Below are positions 1 to 6,623 of a DNA stretch of 23,370 nucleotides, one piece after another (position 1 is the first letter of the stretch; every line of letters starts with the position of its first letter). The translations under genes and the position numbers were made by a program. The notes beneath the pieces are model-generated. The model saw nothing but the letters and a program-made list of their open reading frames with translations. It searched no databases and was not told the DNA's origin. Source of the DNA: JBBQXY01 sp051004815 (GTDB taxonomy: Bacteria > Chloroflexota > Ktedonobacteria > Ktedonobacterales > Ktedonobacteraceae); assembly GCA_051004815.1 (NCBI GenBank), contig JBPCJY010000167.1, positions 1 to 23,370 on the forward strand. Reading direction: 5' to 3'.

Positions 1-387
1 GAAATGGTACAATACTATCAAGGCAAACCTGCCAAGTTAGCAGAGGAACTGCGCTGGATGGGGATTGTCCTGCGTCGGGTCAAAACGCTACCACGCAGCG
101 CAAAGCGTGAGATTGAGGAGCGATTGAATATGTGGGACGATTTAATGGAGCGTGATCCCAAAATGAAAAAGATCCGCAAAGAGAGCGAAGCCAAAGGTCT
201 TGCAGAGGGGTTACAAAAAGCTGTCATCACGGTCGTGACCTTGCGCTTTCCGCCGCTCACGGAGTTGGCGCAACAGAAGGTTTCACGAGTACGTCACCCG
301 GACACGTTGAACCTGTTGCTCAAACAAGTGACGTCTGTTCCTGACGAGGAGGCGGTCCGTTTGCTCCTTGATGGCATTGCCGCCTAG
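1..387 (+). CDS. C-terminal part of a Rpn-like (PD-(D/E)XK nuclease/transposase-related) protein, 5' end outside window
   Basis: The reading frame is open from the first base, so the ATG at 4 is probably internal and only about the last 128 residues are visible. The visible part is helical and charged: a segment LPRSAKREIEERLNMWDDLM, then a linker with E/K/G repeats (ESEAKGLAEGLQKA), then a compact tail around TLRFPPLTELAQQKVSRV. I know this arrangement as the C-terminal half of large bacterial families whose N-terminal half is a Rpn/YhgA-like PD-(D/E)XK nuclease. Those families are often annotated as Rpn nuclease/putative transposase or hypothetical protein. The catalytic half is not in the window, so activity cannot be judged. 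The gene ends in TAG and is followed by a 79-bp gap to the convergent SPFH gene. Family assignment is from recall of the tail's style and is moderate. Confidence 0.5.
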   Translation, partial: EMVQYYQGKPAKLAEELRWMGIVLRRVKTLPRSAKREIEERLNMWDDLMERDPKMKKIRKESEAKGLAEGLQKAVITVVTLRFPPLTELAQQKVSRVRHPDTLNLLLKQVTSVPDEEAVRLLLDGIAA

Positions 388-466
388 AGAGTCAGACAGC
401 CAATAGTCAGGCAAGGTACAAAATTTGTAAGGAAAGCCACGCAGCACAGCTTCATAGAGAAGGTGT

Positions 467-2062
467 TCATCCGCCAGCCATCAGGTTATCGTCGGTAGGC
501 GGGCGGAATGTCCAATTGGGCGTGGCTGGCGTGCTGTCATCATACTGATCTACCTCGTCATATGGGAAGCCGCCACTGAATTGTTGCTCGACAGTGGCCT
601 GCTCTTCATACATAGCTGCTCGTGCAAACAGGACTTCGGCGGCTCGTGCTGCATCGAAGCTGGCCGTGCGGCTGGCTTCAGGATCGCTGGCAAAACGCTG
701 GAAATCCGCTGCTGTATGGCGAATAATGTCCGGGGAGGTGATCTTCCCTGCCTTTATCTGTTCATAGGCGTTGATAAGAACACTCTCTTTCGGCAATTTG
801 CCTGCCGTGGGCTGCTGCATAACGGGATTGGGCACTTGGCCCATCGTGGGCGGTGGCATAACCGGATTAGGCATTTTGATGGTTGTTGATGTCGCTCCCG
901 CTGGATTTCTATCTGACGCTATTTTAATCGGCGACTGCTGCGTCTGGAGAGGTGGTGCCGCCACCGGGTTTGTAGGTGGATGTAAATCTGATAGTTGATC
1001 GGTGATATCTTGCCCTGAGCCGCGTGGCGTCACTGTAATATCACGGATGTGAACCCAGTTGACGAGTACACCCCACGGAGCCACCTTATCCCTCATGCGT
1101 TGAAACAGGATCGTGTTGATACGTTCCCAGCGCGATTCTTCCGTCATGCCGGCATGATTCTGCGTTGTGATGTCTGGCTTTGAACGTAGGCTCTGCTGCC
1201 AGGTGATGAAATCGTCGGGTGTTAATTGATTTGAGATAGTCTGAAGCATAACCTCGAAGAGACTATGGAGCGACTCCTCCCACTCATCCACTTGCGTAGT
1301 AGCACCATAGGCGTCTTCCGGTATCAACTGATAGGAGATCATAGCTTTAAGGTGGACATCTTCATCACGCGAAATGGCAACCTGCTGCTCCGGGCATATC
1401 CATTGTCGTTCCCGTGTGTGCAGGTGGACATCAACCCATTCCCAAGGGAAGAGGAAATTGAGGCCGGGAAAGAGGGTGCGGCGATATTTTCCAAATGAGT
1501 AGACAATATCTACAGAACCCTCCGCTACCGGACGCATATATAAGCGGGCAATGATAGCACTGAGAATGATGAAGACGACGAAAAGCACGAGGGTAAGAAG
1601 AGGTCCAAAGGCTGCGAAACAACCTGCGAGGAGAAAGAGGAAGAAGCCGCCAATAATGCTAAGCGTCCAGTATACGTTGTTGGAACCAGCATAATACAGC
1701 ATCATGCATTGCAACACGGCGATCGCGAAGAAGCCCAGCCCAATCGCTGCCAGGTGTCCAGGGGAAAAGGAAGCCCTGGGTATCAGAGGCAAAACAATTA
1801 AGAAGGTGATACCGCCGAAAAGCAGCGGAGCCAGGATGGGAGAAAGTTGCTGCCCAAGTTGCTGTAGAAATTCAAAACGCGAGGAAGAAGGTCGAACCAT
1901 CCTATCTAATTCGTCGTCTGGGATGGCGGCAGGAGTGTCGTACATGGCCTCTGCTTCGTCCTGGTCATAGGGTTGCAGAGATTCATCCTCCCCTGCATCA
2001 TCCCAACCGAGCGCGTTGGAGTCACGCCATACTGCATTGGTGTTGTTCTGATCTGGTGACAT
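467..2062 (-). CDS. Membrane-anchored SPFH/band 7-like protein with disordered ends
   Basis: A 531-residue protein starting at ATG 2062 behind a strong ribosome site (GGAGGAAGG). Residues 1-70 are acidic and probably disordered. Four hydrophobic segments follow at about 75-95, 103-124, 131-152 and 153-176. Residues about 180-345 resemble an SPFH/band 7 (stomatin/prohibitin) domain: VDIVYSFGKYRRTLFPGLNFLFPWEWVD, then a strand-rich part with DVHLKAMISYQL, ending WGVLVNWVHIRDITVTPRG. A Pro/Gln/Asn-rich linker (about 360-425) has two PNPVM repeats, and a helical tail contains AARAAEVLFARAAMYEEQ. SPFH proteins organise membrane microdomains and scaffold proteases or signalling proteins; the role here is unknown. 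It is the third gene of a likely operon, 54 bp after ricT. Four helices before the SPFH domain is more than the usual one. Confidence 0.72.
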   Translation of the reverse strand: MSPDQNNTNAVWRDSNALGWDDAGEDESLQPYDQDEAEAMYDTPAAIPDDELDRMVRPSSSRFEFLQQLGQQLSPILAPLLFGGITFLIVLPLIPRASFSPGHLAAIGLGFFAIAVLQCMMLYYAGSNNVYWTLSIIGGFFLFLLAGCFAAFGPLLTLVLFVVFIILSAIIARLYMRPVAEGSVDIVYSFGKYRRTLFPGLNFLFPWEWVDVHLHTRERQWICPEQQVAISRDEDVHLKAMISYQLIPEDAYGATTQVDEWEESLHSLFEVMLQTISNQLTPDDFITWQQSLRSKPDITTQNHAGMTEESRWERINTILFQRMRDKVAPWGVLVNWVHIRDITVTPRGSGQDITDQLSDLHPPTNPVAAPPLQTQQSPIKIASDRNPAGATSTTIKMPNPVMPPPTMGQVPNPVMQQPTAGKLPKESVLINAYEQIKAGKITSPDIIRHTAADFQRFASDPEASRTASFDAARAAEVLFARAAMYEEQATVEQQFSGGFPYDEVDQYDDSTPATPNWTFRPPTDDNLMAGG

Positions 2063-2116
2063 TTACCTTCCTCCATCTCATCAACAAGTGTGTGCGTATT
2101 TTCTGCCTAAAAATAA

Positions 2117-3145
2117 TCAAACTTGCGTACGCTTAATGCCACATGATCCACAGCCACCACCCTTACTACCACACTTTCCACCGCCGCCTGCGCCACAACT
2201 ACCGCACCCACCGCCAGTTTTGCCACAACTGCCGCATCCACCACCACTACTACTCCCGCTGCTACCGCACCCACCGCCAGTTTTGCCGCAACTGCCACAG
2301 CCGCCCTTGCCCATTTTTTCCGGCTCGTCCAGCCGATGCGCGGGTACCTGAATGGTAGCTCCGCTCTCTAACATCACCTCTACCGAGTTCTGCGGTACAT
2401 TGACAGCAACCACTTTGCCAGAGCCGCTGGGCGTATTGAGAAATGCACCGATTTGCGGCATGGATTGTTTGGCCTGAATATAGTTATCGTTTTCATAAGA
2501 GAGACAACAGAGCAAACGACCACATACACCGGAAATCTTCGCTGGATTAAGCGGCAATCCCTGCTCCTTTGCCATCTTGATAGAGATCACCCCAAAGTCC
2601 GCGATCCATGAACTACAGCACAGCGTTTTGCCGCATGGTCCCAGACCACCTTGCAACTTGGCCTGGTCACGCGCCCCGATCTGGCGCAGTTCGATGCGCG
2701 TACGAAAAGCGGTAGCCAGATCGCGCACCAGTGCGCGAAAGTCTACCCGTTCATCAGCCGTAAAATAAAAGGTCAGTCGGCTCCCATCGAACGTATACTC
2801 CGCCTCTACCAATTTCATGGGCAAAGCATGTTGTTTCACGCGCTCCGCACACTTGACCAGGGCTTCCTTTTCCTTCGCTTTGAACGAAAGCATCATCCGT
2901 AATTCGTCTTCGCTCGCCAGGCGCAATACTGGCTTGAGGGGATCCATCAGGTCACTTTCGGCCAACTTCTTAGAAGCAATGACCACGCGTCCCGCTTCCA
3001 CACCCCGTACTGTTTCAACGATGACATACTGGCCATTGATAAAAGATTGGCCCCGCGGATCAAAGTAATAGATACGTCCAGCCGGACGAAAACGAATACC
3101 AACAATGACAACAACGTTCTCTATACTTGTTGCTGAAACCATCAT
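2117..3145 (-). CDS. ricT: PSP1 domain protein, RicT (YaaT)-like, with Cys-Gly repeat tail
   Basis: A 342-residue protein. The PSP1-type core spans roughly residues 10-280, with the family's two cysteine clusters visible: GPCGKTLCCSSW (Cys171, 176, 177) and GVCGRLLCCLSYEND (Cys208, 213, 214). In Bacillus subtilis RicT (YaaT) works with RicA and RicF in an iron-sulfur complex that stimulates RNase Y-dependent mRNA maturation. The same cysteines are expected to hold clusters here. Residues about 279-336 are an extra tail of GGGCGSCG-type repeats with ten cysteines, absent from the RicT proteins I know. The gene starts at ATG 3145 or the next codon. No clear Shine-Dalgarno precedes it, so it may be translated by coupling or from a leaderless message. 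It lies 50 bp after the response regulator gene and before the SPFH gene, on the same strand. The core assignment is firm; the tail's function is unknown. Confidence 0.88.
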   Translation of the reverse strand: MMVSATSIENVVVIVGIRFRPAGRIYYFDPRGQSFINGQYVIVETVRGVEAGRVVIASKKLAESDLMDPLKPVLRLASEDELRMMLSFKAKEKEALVKCAERVKQHALPMKLVEAEYTFDGSRLTFYFTADERVDFRALVRDLATAFRTRIELRQIGARDQAKLQGGLGPCGKTLCCSSWIADFGVISIKMAKEQGLPLNPAKISGVCGRLLCCLSYENDNYIQAKQSMPQIGAFLNTPSGSGKVVAVNVPQNSVEVMLESGATIQVPAHRLDEPEKMGKGGCGSCGKTGGGCGSSGSSSGGGCGSCGKTGGGCGSCGAGGGGKCGSKGGGCGSCGIKRTQV

Positions 3146-3195
3146 TTTTTATATCTTTACCAGGCAAAGCAATGGTGTGGCGGCGTTGCCACAAT

Positions 3196-3768
3196 TTACA
3201 TTTCGTTCGTGAGTAAGATCGCTTCCGCGACCTCGCGCATGGATTTCCGGTTGTTCATGCTCGCCTTCTGAATTTTGCGGAACGCCTCCTGTTCGGTCAG
3301 TCCCTGCTTCTCCATCAGGAGTCCTTTGGCCCGTTCGACGACTTTGCGCGTTTCCAGTTGCTCTGAGAGGGTACGTGTTTTTTCTTCGAGGGCGCGGAAC
3401 TCATTGTAACGAGCAAGTGCCACTTCTATGGCTGGTGTCACTTCGCTTTCCCGCAGTGGTTTCACAATATAGTTGACCACTCCTGCCTCTTTAGCGCGTT
3501 CAACCAACTCTCCATCACCGAAGGCCGTGAGCAACAACACTGGTGCTATCTTCTCCTGGGTTAGCGTCTCGGCGGCGGCGATGCCGTCCATATCGGGCAT
3601 TCTTATATCCATGATGACCAGGTCTGGCCGTGTTTCGCGCGCCAGGTTGACTGCACTCAGTCCATCACCGGCCTCGCCTACAACCAGATAGCCCTGCTTG
3701 GTCAGCACATCTTTCAGGTCCATGCGCTGAATCGTTTCGTCATCAGCGATAATCACTCTTGTCGGCAT
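3196..3768 (-). CDS. Response regulator with C-terminal ANTAR RNA-binding domain
   Basis: I place the start at ATG 3768 (MPTRVIIADDE), which has AGAGGTGA six bases upstream. The longer frame from 3855 adds 29 residues unlike any receiver domain. The 190-residue product has a receiver domain at 1-120 with acidic pocket Asp9/Asp10, phospho-acceptor Asp54 (VIMDIRMPD), Thr81 and Lys103. A short coiled coil (125-140) follows, then an ANTAR domain at about 135-186 (RKVVERAKGLLMEKQGLTEQEAFRKIQ). Receiver-ANTAR proteins (AmiR/NasT/PdtaR type) bind paired hairpins in leader RNAs and prevent transcription termination or alter translation. No partner histidine kinase lies in the window. It is the first gene of a putative operon with ricT and the SPFH gene, which would pair an RNA-binding regulator with an mRNA-processing factor. 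Family assignment is very secure; its RNA targets are unknown. Confidence 0.93.
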   Translation of the reverse strand: MPTRVIIADDETIQRMDLKDVLTKQGYLVVGEAGDGLSAVNLARETRPDLVIMDIRMPDMDGIAAAETLTQEKIAPVLLLTAFGDGELVERAKEAGVVNYIVKPLRESEVTPAIEVALARYNEFRALEEKTRTLSEQLETRKVVERAKGLLMEKQGLTEQEAFRKIQKASMNNRKSMREVAEAILLTNEM

Positions 3769-3879
3769 ACGTATCACCTCTATTGTCCTCATCCAGCCCC
3801 GAGGCCGAATTTGCCAGTCCACATAACCAGTGCGGTCAATGAATACATTGCCCATGGTTCTGGGTGCTTACATATGAAG

Positions 3880-3908
3880 AGTATACCATACAATAGTACT
3901 TGAGTCGA
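3880..3908 (-). promoter_or_regulatory. Candidate sigma70-type promoter for the response regulator operon
   Basis: On the minus strand TCGACT (3903-3908) and TATACT (3880-3885) are separated by 17 bases, which gives a near-consensus -10 and a weak -35. Transcription would begin near 3873, about 105 bases before the ATG at 3768. The site sits between the end of the DAHP synthase gene and the regulator, where a promoter is expected. Seen by eye only. Confidence 0.45.
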
Positions 3909-3925
3909 TATGTGCGCTTGCGTGC

Positions 3926-4993
3926 TTATGCCACATATGAGAGCTTCTTGTCTCCTGCCATCATTTGAGCCAGCAGACGAGTGTCATAGACGACCTTTGC
4001 TAATTGTTCGGCTGTAATCGACTGGCGACCATCACACAATGCACTATTGGGGTCGGGATGGACTTCAAGGATAAGCCCTTCTGCCCCGGCGGCAATGGCG
4101 GCACGCGACATCGTGGGAACGAGTTCACGTCGCCCTGTGGCATGGCTTGGGTCAACAATTACTGGTAGATAGGTCAGTTCGTGCAGCAGGGGAACGCAGG
4201 CCAGATCGAGGACATTGCGCGTTTGCGGGTCAAAACTACGAATTCCGCGCTCGCACAAAATGACGTGCGGATTGCCTGCCGCGACGATGTATTCCGCGGC
4301 CAGCAACCATTCGTCAATCGTGGCGGCCAGTCCGCGTTTGAGCATCACGGGGCGACGAGCAGCGTCTCGACCAGCAGCCAGCAGTAGCGGGAAATTCTGC
4401 ATGTTGCGACTGCCAATTTGCAAGATATCCGCGTATTGCGCCACTGTTCCCACCAACTCCGGTTCCATCACCTCGGTAATGACTGGTAGTCCGGTCAACT
4501 CGCGTGCCTCAGCCAGCAAGCGCAGCCCTTCAATCCCTAATCCCTGAAACTGGTAGGGCGACGTACGCGGCTTGTAGGCCCCGCCACGCAATACTTGAGC
4601 ACCTGCCGCTTTCACGGCTTGCGCAGTCTCCAGTAATTGCTCCCTATTTTCGACGGCACAAGGGCCAGCCATAATGAGCGGGGCCGCATGACTAATCGTC
4701 ACGGCGGTGCCACCAAGCGCGTCCCCCACCACCATACGGCTGTCAGCGGACAGAAAGGCGCGGCTGACTAACTTATAGGGCGTCTTTATTGGCGTGAGCC
4801 GCTCGACCGCTCGTTGTTGTGTAAGCAATAAGCGGGCTTGCTCATCACATTGGTTGCCATCCAGTGCAATCACCTCGTGACCATCAATATGGGTCGGCGT
4901 GATCGGGCGTTGGCTGCCAGTGATGCGACAAAGCAATGTCATAAGTTGGCCGCGTTCCTCGCTGCTGGCCTGGGTACGAATGCTGATAATCAT
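3926..4993 (-). CDS. aroF: 3-deoxy-7-phosphoheptulonate (DAHP) synthase, type I beta / KDO8PS-like
   Basis: Catalyses condensation of phosphoenolpyruvate and erythrose 4-phosphate, the first step of the shikimate pathway to Phe, Tyr and Trp. Starting at ATG 4993 (AGAGGA eight bases upstream) gives 355 residues. The longer frame from 5083 would run translation through a terminator hairpin, so I reject it. Residues 1-70 form a ferredoxin-like regulatory domain of the kind seen in Thermotoga-type enzymes. The barrel follows with GPCAVE (metal ligand Cys112), LRGGAYKPRTSPYQFQG (137-151), QIGSRNMQNF (192-201), DPSHATG (His284), Glu310 in LILEVHP and Asp321 in CDGRQS. All expected metal and PEP residues are present, so the enzyme should be active. 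The gene stands alone, without other aro or trp genes nearby, and has its own promoter and attenuator-like leader. Confidence 0.95.
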   Translation of the reverse strand: MIISIRTQASSEERGQLMTLLCRITGSQRPITPTHIDGHEVIALDGNQCDEQARLLLTQQRAVERLTPIKTPYKLVSRAFLSADSRMVVGDALGGTAVTISHAAPLIMAGPCAVENREQLLETAQAVKAAGAQVLRGGAYKPRTSPYQFQGLGIEGLRLLAEARELTGLPVITEVMEPELVGTVAQYADILQIGSRNMQNFPLLLAAGRDAARRPVMLKRGLAATIDEWLLAAEYIVAAGNPHVILCERGIRSFDPQTRNVLDLACVPLLHELTYLPVIVDPSHATGRRELVPTMSRAAIAAGAEGLILEVHPDPNSALCDGRQSITAEQLAKVVYDTRLLAQMMAGDKKLSYVA

Positions 4994-5015
4994 CAAAAAA
5001 GTCCTCTCTACTTTG

Positions 5016-5048
5016 GAACAAACAAAGAACAAACAAAGAACAAACAAA
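5016..5048 (-). repeat. Three perfect 11-bp tandem repeats in the DAHP synthase leader
   Basis: On the minus strand TTTGTTTGTTC is repeated three times without a mismatch, starting at the U-tract of the leader terminator and ending about 8 bases before the ribosome site region of DAHP synthase. It makes the RNA between terminator and start codon U-rich and unstructured. It could lengthen the termination zone or change copy number by slippage. Confidence 0.8.
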
Positions 5049-5074
5049 AAAGCAGAGGTATAAACCTCTGCTTT
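5046..5074 (-). terminator. Intrinsic terminator (attenuator) in the DAHP synthase leader
   Basis: A perfect 11-bp stem (arms 5064-5074 and 5049-5059, AAAGCAGAGGT paired with ACCTCTGCTTT) has a 4-base loop and runs into a U-tract on the minus strand. It lies between the promoter at 5246-5274 and the start codon at 4993, so it can only regulate its own downstream gene. That is the position of an attenuator. Confidence 0.85.
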
Positions 5075-5076
5075 AT

Positions 5077-5132
5077 CCAGCATGATTGGTGATCATTTTT
5101 TGCTCAGCCTAAAAGGCCCACCATCATGCTGG
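5077..5132 (-). promoter_or_regulatory. Candidate switching stem of the DAHP synthase attenuator
   Basis: On the minus strand CCAGCATGAT (5123-5132) is the perfect complement of ATCATGCTGG (5077-5086). The first arm overlaps the stop codon of the leader peptide; the second ends two bases before the terminator stem. A second possible helix, TGCTCAG (5185-5191) with CTGAGCA (5101-5107), encloses the first arm and would exclude this pairing. A ribosome at the stop codon would cover the first arm, whereas one stalled on the aromatic codons would leave it free. Which pairing favours read-through cannot be settled by eye. Confidence 0.6.
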
Positions 5133-5192
5133 AGGGCTAAACCAATACCAAAAACTGTATTGTTGGGTAATCGTTCTTTGTGAACTGAGCAT
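5124..5192 (-). CDS. Leader peptide of the DAHP synthase attenuator, rich in Phe, Tyr and Trp
   Basis: A 22-codon open frame (ATG 5192-5190, TGA 5126-5124) lies within the DAHP synthase leader, about 47 bases after the predicted transcription start. Its codons 10-22 read QQYSFWYWFSPPA. Six of the seven residues at 12-18 are aromatic: two Tyr, two Phe, two Trp, at positions 5139-5159. Such a run is very unlikely by chance and is what trp, phe and tyr attenuator leader peptides look like. The codons also form one arm of a small hairpin (CAATAC with GTATTG). The ribosome site is weak (GGA about ten bases upstream). It probably senses charged aromatic tRNAs through ribosome stalling. The product itself likely has no function. 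Confidence 0.82.
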   Translation of the reverse strand: MLSSQRTITQQYSFWYWFSPPA

Positions 5193-5245
5193 TTGATTAT
5201 TCCGTCTTATGGACCGACTGCTACGTCGGCGTATTACCTATTTTG

Positions 5246-5274
5246 ATTATAGCGGGCGAATATGGTTGTGTCAA
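5246..5274 (-). promoter_or_regulatory. Consensus sigma70 promoter for the DAHP synthase gene
   Basis: On the minus strand TTGACA (5269-5274) and TATAAT (5246-5251) are separated by exactly 17 bases, a perfect match to the housekeeping consensus. Transcription should begin near 5239, giving a leader of about 245 bases before ATG 4993. A strong constitutive promoter plus a leader terminator suits control by attenuation. Confidence 0.88.
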
Positions 5275-5291
5275 GGGGAAAACCGTAAAAT

Positions 5292-5393
5292 CAGATATTT
5301 GGAGAGAAGGGCTGTCATTCTTCGCGGCGCTCAGAATGACAGCCAGGACCCCTCTCCAGTCCGCTCACGGGAAGCCTTCTCTCCAAATATCTG
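5292..5393. repeat. Nested palindromic intergenic repeat (MITE-like), copy 1
   Basis: A 102-bp element with 19-bp perfect outer inverted repeats (5292-5310 and 5375-5393, CAGATATTTGGAGAGAAGG) and a second perfect 12-bp inverted repeat inside (5310-5321 and 5333-5344, GGCTGTCATTCT). The inner part closely matches the core of the element at 12619-12744: 23 of 26 positions agree over the stretch ending CTCAGAATGACA. It sits between two divergent promoters. No transposase is encoded, so it would need to be mobilised in trans if it is mobile at all. Confidence 0.75.
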
Positions 5394-5401
5394 GCGCAAA
5401 T

Positions 5402-5429
5402 TTGAATCTAGCGCAAAATATGGTATACT
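5402..5429 (+). promoter_or_regulatory. Candidate sigma70-type promoter for the ROK-kinase-like gene pair
   Basis: TTGAAT (5402-5407) and TATACT (5424-5429) are separated by 16 bases, just after the palindromic repeat and about 75 bases before the ATG at 5503. It is divergent from the DAHP synthase promoter. Confidence 0.55.
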
Positions 5430-5502
5430 AATGCCGCTACCTCAGTTCGTTAGGATGGATCGTGCTAGAGCGATTGTAACTCGATCGGGGGAAAGAAAAG
5501 CC

Positions 5503-6597
5503 ATGTCTACACAGCATACTTCAGATTGGAATACTGGCCCTTCGGCATTCTCGGCGCAGCCGGGAAGTAAGAGGATCACAGGAAATTTGCTTGCGACACA
5601 GGGATACGTCGTTGGTGTGGAGATTAGCGGCAGCGGTTCACGTCAATCGGTGGCACTGGCAGACTTGAATGGTACCATACTGCACCGGGTACGACGCCCT
5701 TTAGAGTATGTTCCGAACGCGACAACGGTCTTGGAACTACTCGATGAAATGCTGTCCGAGGTTATGACGGCGGATCGCTTGCAAGATGGGCGCGTGTTGC
5801 GCGTCGGCGTTGCTGTCGGCGGGCTGGTTGATGCTGCCCAGGGCATCGTAAAAACGCTGCATCATGCTCATGGCTGGGATGACTTTCCCTTGCAGGATTA
5901 CCTGGAAGAAAAACTTGCTGTACCTTGCATAATTGATAATAACGCGAACGCGGCAGCACTGGCGGAGGTACAGTCAGGTGCGGCCTGTATCACCACCGAT
6001 GGCGGGTCACGCAAAAATGAGCGAGTCGTGCTGTACGTGGGATTGGGTAGGGGTATTGGTGGAGGACTGGTCGTTAATGGCAAGATTTACCATGGCGCGA
6101 CCTGCATGGCGGGTGAAATAGGACATGTGTTGGTCAAAGAAAACGGACCAAAGTGTTCTTGTGGTGGCTTTGGACACCTGGAGGCTATCGCCTCGGCACA
6201 GGCCATCTCCCGTAGCATGATCGGTCTCTCGATAGAATACCCGGAGACAGAGGCGGCAATTCGCCGGGTCACGGGCTCACGGGCCGAACGGATTACTGCC
6301 GAGCAAGTGTTTCAGCTTGCCGCGGAAGGCGACCCTATCGCACAGCACATTGTTGCTGATGTTACGAAATATCTGGGTATAGCCCTGGCAAATATCGTCT
6401 CTTTCATTAATCCCAGTTGCATTATTCTCGGCGGGCAGGTAGCGCAAGCGGGAACGTTACTGCTACAACCGCTCCAGGCACAGGTGAATGAATTGTGCTT
6501 GCCAGCTATTGGTCAACCAATACGTATTATCCAGGGGCAGCATGGTTCAGAGGCAAATATTGTAGGGGCGGTCACGCTGGCCCTACAGGATGTTTAG
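5503..6597 (+). CDS. ROK family protein (sugar kinase-like)
   Basis: I place the start at ATG 5503 (GGGGGAAAG upstream). The frame is open from 5209, but that part lies over the palindromic repeat and promoter. The 364-residue product has the ROK two-lobed fold: an N-terminal phosphate strand YVVGVEISGSG (35-45), VGVAVGGLVD (101-110), the sugar and catalytic segment DNNANAAALAE (145-155) with Asp145, and GLGRGIGGGLVVNGKIYHGATCMAGEIGH (180-208). The zinc motif is CSCGGFGHLE (218-227). No winged-helix domain is present at the N terminus, which argues for a sugar kinase such as glucokinase rather than a NagC/XylR repressor. Two oddities: the first strand has Glu where kinases usually have Asp-Gly-Gly-Thr, and His225 replaces the third zinc cysteine. 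It sits 26 bp before the pseudokinase gene. Substrate unknown. Confidence 0.82.
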   Translation: MSTQHTSDWNTGPSAFSAQPGSKRITGNLLATQGYVVGVEISGSGSRQSVALADLNGTILHRVRRPLEYVPNATTVLELLDEMLSEVMTADRLQDGRVLRVGVAVGGLVDAAQGIVKTLHHAHGWDDFPLQDYLEEKLAVPCIIDNNANAAALAEVQSGAACITTDGGSRKNERVVLYVGLGRGIGGGLVVNGKIYHGATCMAGEIGHVLVKENGPKCSCGGFGHLEAIASAQAISRSMIGLSIEYPETEAAIRRVTGSRAERITAEQVFQLAAEGDPIAQHIVADVTKYLGIALANIVSFINPSCIILGGQVAQAGTLLLQPLQAQVNELCLPAIGQPIRIIQGQHGSEANIVGAVTLALQDV

Positions 6598-6623
6598 GAA
6601 CTTCTCAAGTTGCGAGGCACATT

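Noticed and set aside
2088..2351. Pro/His-rich open frame on the plus strand
   Set aside because: It is the antisense of the Gly-Cys tail of RicT; composition follows from the repeat.
3769..3855. Longer N terminus for the response regulator
   Set aside because: Receiver domains begin at MPTRVIIADD; the ribosome site lies directly before ATG 3768.
4994..5083. Longer N terminus for DAHP synthase starting at 5083
   Set aside because: The extension is encoded by the terminator hairpin and the 11-bp repeats; a good ribosome site precedes ATG 4993, where family similarity begins.
5124..5192. ANTAR target hairpins in the DAHP synthase leader, since the ANTAR gene is next door
   Set aside because: The hairpin loops seen (8 and 4 bases) do not fit the paired six-base loops with A1 and G4 expected for ANTAR targets.
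5046..5239. T-box or other tRNA-sensing riboswitch for the DAHP synthase leader
   Set aside because: I found no T-box consensus (AGGGTGGNACCGCG) before the terminator. The aromatic peptide explains the leader better.
5209..5502. Longer N terminus for the ROK protein
   Set aside because: It covers a promoter and a palindromic repeat, has no ROK similarity, and ATG 5503 has a ribosome site.
6561..6587. Another copy of the CTAC-flanked palindrome at the end of the ROK gene
   Set aside because: Only the outer 7 bp (TGTAGGG/CCCTACA) pair, and the sequence encodes the conserved VGAVTLAL end of the protein.
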